A stretch of 6,518 nt of DNA from Acidobacteriota bacterium (GTDB lineage Bacteria; Acidobacteriota; Thermoanaerobaculia; Thermoanaerobaculales; Thermoanaerobaculaceae), in assembly GCA_027458945.1 (NCBI GenBank), contig DAIDOU010000284.1, positions 1 to 6,518 on the forward strand. Reading direction: 5' to 3'. Made by a program: the position numbers and the translations under genes. The notes below the pieces were generated by a model. The model was not told the origin of the DNA. It ran no database searches and was given only the letters and a program-made list of their open reading frames with translations. Position 1 is the stretch's first letter; each line of letters starts with the position of its first letter. Below, in pieces: positions 1 to 6,120 of this stretch.

Positions 1-463
1 CGCGCCGCGCCGTCTCGGCCCACGCCCGCACCCGCGCCGCCGCGCCGCCCGGGATCCCGAGCTCCTCGAGCGCCTGGTCGTCGAGGCTCGTAAGCACGGT
101 GACCGCGAGCACGAGCGGGGGGCGCTTGGCGGCCGCCGCGCCGGCCACCGCCGCGCGCAGCATCGCCTCGCCGCCGGAGGCGTGCACCGTCAGAAGCGCG
201 GCCCCGAGGCGCGCCGCGTTGCGCGCCGCGCGCTCGACCGTGTTCGGGATGTCGTGCAGCTTGAGGTCGAGGAACACCGGCACGCCGAGGTCCCGCACCT
301 CGCGCACCAGCTCCGGGCCGTGCGCGGTGAACGCCTCGAGCCCGAGCTTGACCGTTCCGACCCGGCCGGCGAGGAGACGGGCCAGGCGCACGATCTCGTC
401 GCGCTCCGAGGTGTCGAGCGCGACCGCCAGGTGCGAGACGGCCTGGTTTCGCGTCAGCGCCAC
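1..463 (-). CDS. pyrF: Orotidine 5'-phosphate decarboxylase, 3' end cut off by window edge
   Basis: Decarboxylates OMP to UMP, the final step of de novo pyrimidine synthesis, in the cytoplasm. The 154 visible residues cover the N-terminal half of the TIM barrel. LAVALD (12-17) is the first strand. K39 lies in the VKLGLEAF strand, and FLDLKLHDIPNT (64-75) carries the family's catalytic D-K-D residues (D66, K68, D71). TVHASGG (92-98) and VTVLTSL (121-127) are further conserved strands. The start is GTG at 463, chosen because a GGAGGT Shine-Dalgarno sits 5 bases upstream; it overlaps the end of pyrD by 10 bases, so translation is probably coupled. It is the third gene after pyrK and pyrD. The C-terminal phosphate-binding part lies outside the window. 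The family assignment is secure from these motifs. Confidence 0.97.
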   Translation of the reverse strand, partial: MALTRNQAVSHLAVALDTSERDEIVRLARLLAGRVGTVKLGLEAFTAHGPELVREVRDLGVPVFLDLKLHDIPNTVERAARNAARLGAALLTVHASGGEAMLRAAVAGAAAAKRPPLVLAVTVLTSLDDQALEELGIPGGAAARVRAWAETARR

Positions 464-1374
464 TGCAGACCTCCGATCAGCTCGCGCACGTCCGCGACGC
501 CGTGCTCCGCGCAGAAGCGCTCGAGCTCCCCGAGGATGCGCAGCGGCGCCGCCGGCTCGCGGAAGATCGCGGTCCCCACCTGCACCGCGCTCGCCCCGGC
601 GAGGAGGAACTCGGCCGCGTCGCGGCCCGTCTCGACGCCGCCGATCCCGACCAGCGGCACCTCCGGCAGCGCCCGGTGCACCTCCCACACCATGCGCAGC
701 GCGACCGGCTTGATCGCCGGCCCGGAGAGGCCGCCGATGCCGTTGGCGAGCACGGGGCGGCGCGCCGCGGCGTCGATCGCCAGCGCGCGCACGGTATTGA
801 TGAGCGTCAGCGCGTCGGCGCCGCCGGCCACCGCCGCGCGCGCGGTCGCGGTCAGGTCGGGCGCGTTGGGGGAGAGCTTCACCCACAGCGGGCGGCGCGT
901 CGCCGCCCGGCAGCGCGCGGTCAGCGCCTCGAGCAGCGCCGGGTCGTGGCCGAACTCGATCCCGCCGGCGCTGACGTTCGGGCACGACACGTTGAGCTCG
1001 TACGCCGCGATCCCGTCCTCGCGCTCGCAGCGCGCGATCACCTCGAGGTACTCCTCCAGGCGGGCGCCGAACACGTTGACCGCCACGACCGCCCCGCGCA
1101 CGCGCAGCTCGGGGAGCGCGTCGCGGCAGAACGCCTCGACGCCGATGTTCTGCAGGCCGATCGCGTTGATCATCCCGGCCGCGGTCTCGACGATGCGTGG
1201 CATCGGGTTCCCCGACCGCGGCCGCGGCGACAGCCCCTTCGACACGACCGCGCCGAGGCGCTCCGGCGGGCACAGGTCGGCGAGGTCGAGCCCGTAGCCG
1301 AACGTGCCGGAGGCCGCCATCACCGGGTTGGCGAGGCGCAGCGCGCCCACCGCGGTCTCCAGGCGCACGCTCAC
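454..1374 (-). CDS. pyrD: Dihydroorotate dehydrogenase, class IB catalytic subunit
   Basis: Oxidises dihydroorotate to orotate on FMN and passes electrons to the PyrK subunit; cytoplasmic. The protein has 306 residues, the usual length for class I enzymes. VSKGLSP (44-50), the GNPMPR/GMINAIGLQN block (55-77) and ELNVSCPNVSAGG (126-138) are present. C131 is the active-site base that marks class I; class II enzymes use Ser. VKLSPN (165-170), LINT (191-194), NGIGGLSGPAIKP (211-223) and GIGGV (243-247) are the FMN-binding elements. The start is GTG at 1374, overlapping the pyrK stop as GTGA, with a GAGGTGG Shine-Dalgarno at 1386-1380. A longer open frame continues upstream to 2196, but that part is pyrK read out of frame. 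The class IB call rests on the adjoining pyrK. Confidence 0.97.
   Translation of the reverse strand: MSVRLETAVGALRLANPVMAASGTFGYGLDLADLCPPERLGAVVSKGLSPRPRSGNPMPRIVETAAGMINAIGLQNIGVEAFCRDALPELRVRGAVVAVNVFGARLEEYLEVIARCEREDGIAAYELNVSCPNVSAGGIEFGHDPALLEALTARCRAATRRPLWVKLSPNAPDLTATARAAVAGGADALTLINTVRALAIDAAARRPVLANGIGGLSGPAIKPVALRMVWEVHRALPEVPLVGIGGVETGRDAAEFLLAGASAVQVGTAIFREPAAPLRILGELERFCAEHGVADVRELIGGLQWR
469..474 (-). promoter_or_regulatory. Ribosome binding site of pyrF inside pyrD
   Basis: GGAGGT on the minus strand, encoding part of the pyrD C-terminus (IGGLQWR), lies 5 bases before the GTG at 463. It decides the pyrF start in favour of a 10-base overlap with pyrD rather than a later codon. 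Confidence 0.75.
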
Positions 1375-2186
1375 GCCGACCACCTCGCCGCCAGGCGCGA
1401 CGCCTCGAACACCGGCCCCTCCTTGCACGATGGGACGAGCCTCCCGTCCGCCAGTTCGACGACGCAGCCGAGGCAGACGCCGACCCCGCACCCCATCGGC
1501 TCCTCGAGCGACAGCTCGGCCGCGAGCGAGCGCTCGCGCGCCAGCCGCGCCAGCGCGCGCAGCATCGGGTTCGGGCCGCAGGCGAGGGCGCGCTCGTAGC
1601 GCCGCCCCTCGTCGAGGCGGCGTGCGAGCGCGGCGGTGACGAACCCCGCCTCGCCGCGGCTGCCGTCGTCGGTCGCCAGCACCAGCTCCCCTCCCGCGGC
1701 GGTCGCGGCCGCGGCGGCGCGCTCCACGTCGAGCAGCTCGGCGGCCGTGGCGGCGCCAAGGAAGAGGTCGAACGGGGTGCCCGCCTCGGCCAGCCGCTCG
1801 GCCGCGAACAGCACCGGCGGCAGCCCGATCCCGCCGGCCACCAGCACCAGCCGGGCGCCGCCGCCGGCCCCAAGCGTGAAGCCGTTGCCGAGCGGGGCCA
1901 GCAATTTGATCTCGGCCCCCACCGGCAGGCGGCGCAGACGCGCGGTGCCGCGCCCGACCTCCTTCACCATCAGCTCGACGAGCGTCCGCTCGCCGTCGCG
2001 GGCGACCCCGGCGATCGAGTAGGCGCGCCGCAGCAGCGGGTCGAGCCCCTCGCCGCACGCCACCATCGCGAACTGCCCGGGGACGGCGGCGAACGGCTCC
2101 AGCGTCGCCACGACGATGCGAAAGCAGGTGGGGGAGAGGTCGGTGCGCACCGCGACGCGCACGGCCAGGTCGCGACGGGCTATCAT
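1371..2186 (-). CDS. pyrK: Dihydroorotate dehydrogenase electron transfer subunit (FAD, 2Fe-2S)
   Basis: Carries electrons from the PyrD FMN through a 2Fe-2S cluster and FAD to NAD+, making a PyrD2-PyrK2 complex in the cytoplasm. The protein has 271 residues. An N-terminal ferredoxin-reductase barrel contains PGQF (36-39) and the FAD-binding RAYSIAG (54-60). A Rossmann-like nucleotide domain contains VAGGIGLPP (116-124) and ACGPNPML (202-209). The C-terminal cluster site has C233, C238, C241 and C254 in the family pattern C-x4-C-x2-C-x12-C, followed by KEGPVF. ATG at 2186 is the first ATG after an in-frame TAA at 2198-2196, so the start cannot lie further upstream. It is the first gene of the pyrK-pyrD-pyrF operon, and only 11 bases separate its start from that of the divergent gene. 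No usual Shine-Dalgarno is well placed (see findings). Confidence 0.96.
   Translation of the reverse strand: MIARRDLAVRVAVRTDLSPTCFRIVVATLEPFAAVPGQFAMVACGEGLDPLLRRAYSIAGVARDGERTLVELMVKEVGRGTARLRRLPVGAEIKLLAPLGNGFTLGAGGGARLVLVAGGIGLPPVLFAAERLAEAGTPFDLFLGAATAAELLDVERAAAAATAAGGELVLATDDGSRGEAGFVTAALARRLDEGRRYERALACGPNPMLRALARLARERSLAAELSLEEPMGCGVGVCLGCVVELADGRLVPSCKEGPVFEASRLAARWSA
2181..2186 (+). promoter_or_regulatory. Candidate -10 element of the divergent membrane gene
   Basis: TATCAT matches TATAAT at five of six bases and would start transcription near 2193, about 5 bases before the ATG at 2198. No convincing -35 is seen 16-18 bases upstream, so the call is weak. It overlaps the first codon of pyrK. 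Confidence 0.25.
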
Positions 2187-2199
2187 GCCCTGGCATTAT
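2182..2199. promoter_or_regulatory. Dyad between divergent start codons, possible shared operator
   Basis: ATGCC-CT-GGCAT at 2185-2196 is a perfect 5-base inverted repeat with a 2-base centre. It extends after one mismatched pair by two more matching pairs (2182-2183 with 2198-2199). The axis falls in the middle of the 11-base gap between pyrK and the AlkP-like gene, and the arms cover both start codons and both -10-like hexamers. An operator role is inferred from position and symmetry only. Confidence 0.35.
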
Positions 2200-2223
2200 G
2201 CGTCACCTCCGCCGCCTTGGCCA
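2195..2223 (-). promoter_or_regulatory. Candidate promoter of the pyrK-pyrD-pyrF operon
   Basis: On the minus strand TGGCCA (2223-2218, four of six matches to TTGACA) is separated by 17 bases from CATAAT (2200-2195, five of six matches to TATAAT). Transcription would begin near 2188-2186, at or just before the pyrK ATG, giving a leaderless or nearly leaderless mRNA. The -35 lies within codons 7-9 of the divergent gene. The call comes from consensus matching only; such matches are infrequent in DNA this GC-rich but not proof. Confidence 0.4.
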
Positions 2224-3850
2224 CAGCGTCGCGGCCGGTGCGGTCGCCGGCGCGGCGCTGGCGCCGGTGCAGTTGCTCCTCTGGCCCGACGTCACGCTGC
2301 CGCCGCTCAAGGTCGCGCTGGCGTTCGCGGCGTGGGCCAGCTGGGGCGCCGTGTGGATCGGCGGGGCGTTCTTCGCCGCCAGCGAGGCCGCCGCGATCTT
2401 CATGCCGTACCTCACGGCCGGGCGTCGCTTCAGCGTCGGGATGTGGCGGTGGCTGATGACGGCCGTCTCGTTCCTCGTCGCGGGCGTCGCGTGGTGGACG
2501 CGCGCGGAGACGCGCGACCTCCTGCTCAAGGACAACCGCCACTCCCTCGCCTGGGCCGCGTCGGTGGCGACGCTGTACTGGCTCGTCTACCTGGTGCTGG
2601 CGATCCGCCGCAGGCCACGGCGGCACGCGCTCGAGCGCTCGGCCTGGGCCGCGGCGCTGCTCGTCGGCTGGCTGTGGGGGATCTGGGCCGTGGCGCCGCG
2701 CCCTCGCTCCGAGGCGCCGACGATCGAGGCGCAGCCGTTCGCCCCGGCGCACCGCCTGCTGTTCGTGTCGTGGGAGGGCGCCGACCTCCCCTGGCTGCTG
2801 CCGCTGCTCGAGCGCGGCGACATGCCGTTCCTGCACAGCTGCTGGGCCGGCGGCGCGTGGGGCCAGCTGCGCACGGTGCGCCCGTACACCCACTCCGCGA
2901 CGCTGGCGACGCTGGTCACCGGCTGCGCCCCGGCGGTGCACGGCGTCCTCGGCCGCACCTCCTACCGCGTCCCGTGGCTGACGCCGGACCCGGTCACGCT
3001 GCTGCTGGCCGGCCCCTGGCCGTCGCCGCACCAGCTCCCGTGGCGGGCGTGGGCACGAGCGCCGATCCTCTCCCCGGCGCGGGCCACGCTCTGGCGGATC
3101 CTTCTCGACACCGGCCGGCGCGTCGGGCTCGTGGGGTGGCCACCGTACGCGCGCGGCACCTGGACCGTGGCCCGCCCGACGGCCGCCGCCGCGGTCGAGG
3201 CCGCGTCGCTCGACCCGGAGATCCAGGCGGCGCTGGGGCCGGTGCTGCGCGTCGCCCCGCACCTCGCCGGCGACGCCCGCAACTCGTTCGCCCTCGCTGC
3301 CGACGTCGGCGCCATCGCCAGGCGGCGGGCGCTGGCCCACCCGGTGGACGCGCTGGCGGTGGATTTCGAGCTCGCGGCCCACCTGCGCCCGCGCTGGACC
3401 CCGGAGGAGTCGCAGGGAACGGAGGGTCAGGAGGTGCTCCGGATCGCGGCGCGCCTGCTCGACGAGCAACTGCGCGAGCTATGGGAAACGATGGGAGAGG
3501 ACACGCTGCTCGTCGTGGTCTCCCCGTACGGCCTGGCGCCGCCGTCGCCGTGGCAACGCCTCATCCACCTCGGCGCGCCGGCCGGGCGGTGGCGTGTGAC
3601 GCCCGTCAACTCCCCGGACGGCTTCGTCTTCTTCTTCGGCCCCGGCGTGCGCCCCGGCACCCGGCTGCGCGGCGCGCAGCTCGCTGACGTCACCGCGACG
3701 GTCCTGTACCTCCTCGAGCTGCCGGTGGCCCGCGACATGGCCGGCCGCGTCATGCTCGAGGCGGTCACCGACGAGCGCGCCGCGGCCGCGCCGCTGCGCC
3801 TCGTTCCCAGCTACCCCGCGGCCGGCGCCCGCCTGACGCCGGCCCCGTGA
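2198..3850 (+). CDS. Membrane-anchored AlkP-superfamily (type I phosphodiesterase-like) protein, probably catalytically degenerate
   Basis: 550 residues. Helices at about 10-29, 37-60, 83-100, 117-136 and 148-166 fit a five-span N-in topology: the loops at 71-85 (RR, R) and 136-147 (RRRPRR) are positive, so residues 167-550 should be extracytoplasmic. That part resembles the type I phosphodiesterase / nucleotide pyrophosphatase branch of the alkaline phosphatase superfamily. It has LLFVSWEGAD (187-196), GDMPFL (207-212), LVTGCAPAVHGVLG (239-252), DFELAAH (389-395), VVVSPYG (439-445) and NSPDGFVFFFGPGVRPG (471-487), and ends with DVTATVLYLLELPVARDM (497-514). Active relatives have DG, D-x-x-x-H and SDHG metal motifs; here these read EG, E-x-x-x-H and SPYG, so activity is doubtful. 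The substrate is unknown. ATG at 2198 has no Shine-Dalgarno before it. The gene is divergent from pyrK and convergent with the peptidase gene. The fold call is good; the function is open. Confidence 0.85.
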   Translation: MRHLRRLGHSVAAGAVAGAALAPVQLLLWPDVTLPPLKVALAFAAWASWGAVWIGGAFFAASEAAAIFMPYLTAGRRFSVGMWRWLMTAVSFLVAGVAWWTRAETRDLLLKDNRHSLAWAASVATLYWLVYLVLAIRRRPRRHALERSAWAAALLVGWLWGIWAVAPRPRSEAPTIEAQPFAPAHRLLFVSWEGADLPWLLPLLERGDMPFLHSCWAGGAWGQLRTVRPYTHSATLATLVTGCAPAVHGVLGRTSYRVPWLTPDPVTLLLAGPWPSPHQLPWRAWARAPILSPARATLWRILLDTGRRVGLVGWPPYARGTWTVARPTAAAAVEAASLDPEIQAALGPVLRVAPHLAGDARNSFALAADVGAIARRRALAHPVDALAVDFELAAHLRPRWTPEESQGTEGQEVLRIAARLLDEQLRELWETMGEDTLLVVVSPYGLAPPSPWQRLIHLGAPAGRWRVTPVNSPDGFVFFFGPGVRPGTRLRGAQLADVTATVLYLLELPVARDMAGRVMLEAVTDERAAAAPLRLVPSYPAAGARLTPAP

Positions 3851-3869
3851 GCGGCCGCCAGGCCGCTTA
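3848..3869. terminator. Stem-loop joining two convergent stop codons, possible bidirectional terminator
   Basis: GCGGCC-GCCA-GGCCGC (3851-3866) is a perfect 6-base stem with a 4-base loop and fills the whole gap between the two genes. The stem extends through the stop codons themselves (TGA 3848-3850 against TTA 3867-3869) by two pairs and one G-T wobble, giving 9 pairs. No real T-run follows on either strand, so it is not a textbook intrinsic terminator. Its place between convergent genes is what suggests the role. Confidence 0.5.
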
Positions 3870-5960
3870 CTTCGTCTTCTCGAACACCTCGTTGCGCAGG
3901 AACTTCTCGGGGTCCCACGGCGCCGGGCCGCCGCCGAGGAAGCGGTGGAACCAGTCGAGGTGGAGGTCGTAGTAGAACGCCATCTCGTACCACGAAGGCC
4001 AGTGCCCCGACTTCGACAGCACCACCAGGCGCGACGGCACCTTCATCTCCTGCAGGTCGGTGAAGAACTCGAGCGACTGCGTGTACGGCACGCGGAAGTC
4101 GCGCTCGCCGGTCACCACCAGGCACGGGGTGCGGAACCACTTCACGTACTCCGACGGCGACCACTTGCGGTACTCGTCGCTGGTCCACGGCTCGCCGCCG
4201 AGGTCGTGCTCGGGGAACCATAGCTCCTCGGTCGAGGAGTGCATCGCGCGCAGGTCGTACACCCCCATCATCGCGGCGATCGCCTTGAACCGGTCGGTGT
4301 GCCCCTCGAGCCACATCATCATGTATCCGCCGTACGACCACCCCATCACGCCGAGGCGCGCCGGGTCCACGTACGGAAGCTTCGCCATCGCGTCGGTCAC
4401 CGCCATCACGTCGGCGAACACCTTCCCGCCCCAGTCGTTCGCGATCCCATCGGTGAACGCCTGGCCGTAGCCGGTGGAGCCGGTGGGGTTGGGAAACGCC
4501 ACGACGTAGCCGGCGCCGGGGTAGACCTGCCAGTCGCCGCGGTACGCGTCGCCCCACTGCGACCGCGGCCCGCCGTGGACGTTGAGGATGAGCGGGTACT
4601 TCTTCGTCGGGTCGAAGCCGTGCGGCTTGACGATGAAGACTTCGATCCGCCGCCCGTCCGGCCCGTCCACCCACATCCGCTCGGCCGGGCGCACGTCCAC
4701 CTCGGCGAGGAGTGCCCGGTTGGCCTGCGTCAGCGGCGCGCAGTGCGCGCCGTCGAGGTCGCTGCGGTATAGCTCCGACGGTTCCGCCACGGAGCGGCGC
4801 GCGTAGACGAGGCCGCCGCGCAGGAACTGCCAGGCGTCGATCGTGGCGTCGTCCGCCAGCGGGCGGATCGTGCCGGAGGTCGGGTCGAGCTCGAACAGCG
4901 GCGTGCGCCCCTCGACCTCGGCCTGGAAGACGATGCGCTTGCCGTCGGCTGTCCAGCGGAAGTCGTCGATCCAGTTGCGGAGCGCCTCGGTGAGGACGTG
5001 TTCGGTCTTCGCCTTGCGGTCGTACACCGCGATGCGGAAGAGGTCGGACTCGTAGCCGGGGATGCGCTGCGTGCGGTAGGCGATGAAGCGGCCGTCGGGG
5101 GAGTACGCCGGCGAGCCGTCCCACGCCCGGTTCGCCGCGGTGAGGTCGGCCGCCGCGCCCGGCTTGCCGTCGGTGTCGATCGGCACGGCCCAGAGGTCGG
5201 CGTTGGTGGAGCGGGCCGGCACCGCGTCGTGGTTGGAGGCGACGACGAGCTCGCGGGAGTCGGGGGCGAACGCGTAGCCGGTCTCGCCGCCGAGGCTGAA
5301 CACCGGCGAGTCGAACGCCCCCGGGGTGAGGTCGGTGATCGTCCCGTCCGCGACCTTCACCAGCAGCACGTGGCTGTAGGTGCCGTCGCGCCACGTCGTC
5401 CAGTGGCGGTACAGCAGCGAGTCGGCCATGTGGGCGTGCAGCGGGCCGTCGCTCCACGCCTTGGAGATCCTCTCGTTGCACGCGGCGTCGGCGCCGCACT
5501 CGGGGTAGACCTCGGAGGTCACGGCGACGAAGCGCCCGTCCGGCGACCACACCGGGTCGCCGACCCCCATCGGGAACGTCGTCAACTGGCGCGGGTCGCC
5601 GCCGTCGAGCGGGAGGAGGAAGACCTGGTCGGTGTCGCCGCTGCGGTTGGAGACGAAGGCGAGCGTCGTGCCGTCGGGCGACCACCGCGGCGACCCGTCC
5701 AGGTGCTGCCCCTGGGTGAGCGGCCGGTCGCCGGAGCCGTCGGCGCCGACGATGCGCAGCTCCGACCAGCGCTTGGCGGCGGCGAGGTCGGTGTGCGACG
5801 CGACGTAGACGACGCGCCGCCCGTCGGGGCTGGCCTCGGGGTCGGAGACGCCGACGATGCGGTACTGATCGGCGATGGTGAACGCGCGCTTGTCGGCGTG
5901 CGCGGCGGCGGCGCCGAGCACGGCGAGGGCGGTGGCCAGGACGAGCGTCGGACGGTTCAT
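3867..5960 (-). CDS. Secreted S9-family serine peptidase (prolyl oligopeptidase / dipeptidyl peptidase type)
   Basis: 697 residues, normal for S9 enzymes, which cleave short peptides or N-terminal dipeptides. A Sec signal peptide is clear: MNRP, a hydrophobic core at 5-20, and likely cleavage after AHA (20-22), so it is probably periplasmic or exported. Residues about 40-420 are a beta-propeller with TolB-like repeats: SPDG at 44, 94, 140 and 287, and TADG at 337. C155 and C161 could form a disulfide in one propeller loop. The alpha/beta-hydrolase domain (about 430-680) has VHGGP (461-465), the nucleophile elbow GWSYGG with S542, D621 in GERDFRVPY, and H653 in SGHWPSW, a complete Ser-Asp-His triad. 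ATG at 5960 has GGGAGG 4 bases upstream. It converges on the AlkP-like gene with 16 bases between stop codons. Exact specificity (dipeptidyl peptidase or acylaminoacyl peptidase) cannot be told from sequence. Confidence 0.95.
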   Translation of the reverse strand: MNRPTLVLATALAVLGAAAAHADKRAFTIADQYRIVGVSDPEASPDGRRVVYVASHTDLAAAKRWSELRIVGADGSGDRPLTQGQHLDGSPRWSPDGTTLAFVSNRSGDTDQVFLLPLDGGDPRQLTTFPMGVGDPVWSPDGRFVAVTSEVYPECGADAACNERISKAWSDGPLHAHMADSLLYRHWTTWRDGTYSHVLLVKVADGTITDLTPGAFDSPVFSLGGETGYAFAPDSRELVVASNHDAVPARSTNADLWAVPIDTDGKPGAAADLTAANRAWDGSPAYSPDGRFIAYRTQRIPGYESDLFRIAVYDRKAKTEHVLTEALRNWIDDFRWTADGKRIVFQAEVEGRTPLFELDPTSGTIRPLADDATIDAWQFLRGGLVYARRSVAEPSELYRSDLDGAHCAPLTQANRALLAEVDVRPAERMWVDGPDGRRIEVFIVKPHGFDPTKKYPLILNVHGGPRSQWGDAYRGDWQVYPGAGYVVAFPNPTGSTGYGQAFTDGIANDWGGKVFADVMAVTDAMAKLPYVDPARLGVMGWSYGGYMMMWLEGHTDRFKAIAAMMGVYDLRAMHSSTEELWFPEHDLGGEPWTSDEYRKWSPSEYVKWFRTPCLVVTGERDFRVPYTQSLEFFTDLQEMKVPSRLVVLSKSGHWPSWYEMAFYYDLHLDWFHRFLGGGPAPWDPEKFLRNEVFEKTK

Positions 5961-5989
5961 CGAGCCTCCCCTGCGATGCGGCGGCGCCG

Positions 5990-6016
5990 GTTGCCGTGAC
6001 GCCGGCCGCAGGCAAC
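5990..6016. repeat. Inverted repeat in the S9 peptidase leader
   Basis: GTTGCC (5990-5995) and GGCAAC (6011-6016) are exact reverse complements 15 bases apart. Allowing one bulged base, the pairing extends by two G-C pairs outside. It lies 30-56 bases upstream of the peptidase ATG, so it could be an operator or a leader hairpin; no function is shown. Confidence 0.35.
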
Positions 6017-6048
6017 GGTCATGCTAGCTCACCGGCGGCGCGGCGGGC

Positions 6049-6077
6049 TTTATCGGCGCACCCCGATCGGCTATCCT
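6049..6077 (+). promoter_or_regulatory. Weak candidate promoter of mscL
   Basis: TTTATC (6049-6054, three of six matches to the -35) is separated by 17 bases from TATCCT (6072-6077, four of six matches to the -10). The start of transcription would be near 6084, leaving a leader of about 37 bases that includes the strong ribosome binding site. The match is poor and the call tentative. Confidence 0.22.
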
Positions 6078-6120
6078 GGCGTCACACGCTGGCACCCGAC
6101 CGAGGGAAAAGGAGGCGGAA

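Larger units (their letters stand above)
5961..6120. other. Divergent intergenic region between the S9 peptidase gene and mscL
   Basis: 160 bases that must hold the promoters of both flanking genes. It contains a hairpin-capable repeat (5990-6016) near the peptidase side and a second short repeat cluster (6051-6071) near mscL. No open reading frame in it looks real. No strong -35/-10 pair is visible for the peptidase; TAGCAT on the minus strand (6026-6021) is a four of six -10 match without a -35. Confidence 0.6.

Noticed and set aside
454..2196. A 580-residue minus-strand open frame spanning pyrD and the pyrK region, possibly a fusion
   Set aside because: Only the last 306 residues resemble a protein family (PyrD). 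The upstream part is Arg/Ala/Gly-rich low-complexity sequence, the out-of-frame reading of pyrK, which has its own clear motifs in another frame.
182..2456. Long plus-strand open frames (about 365-419 residues) antisense to the pyr operon
   Set aside because: They are His/Arg/Ala-rich shadows; the minus strand carries three well-conserved pyrimidine enzymes.
2183..3469. A 428-residue antisense open frame opposite the AlkP-like gene
   Set aside because: The composition is dominated by Arg, Gly, Ala and Gln with no domain signature, and the opposite strand is clearly coding.
2116..3687. A 523-residue plus-strand open frame overlapping the AlkP-like gene
   Set aside because: It is Arg/Ala/Pro-rich with no recognisable motif, while the 2198-3850 frame has helices and AlkP signatures. 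Long shadow frames are expected at this GC content.
4998..5999. A 333-residue plus-strand open frame antisense to the peptidase N-terminal half
   Set aside because: It is a Val/Gly/Arg repeat-like translation with no motif, explained as the complement of the beta-propeller coding sequence.
3811..6015. A 734-residue minus-strand open frame overlapping the peptidase gene
   Set aside because: It is the peptidase gene in another frame, Arg-rich and without motifs; the real frame has a signal peptide, propeller repeats and a complete catalytic triad.
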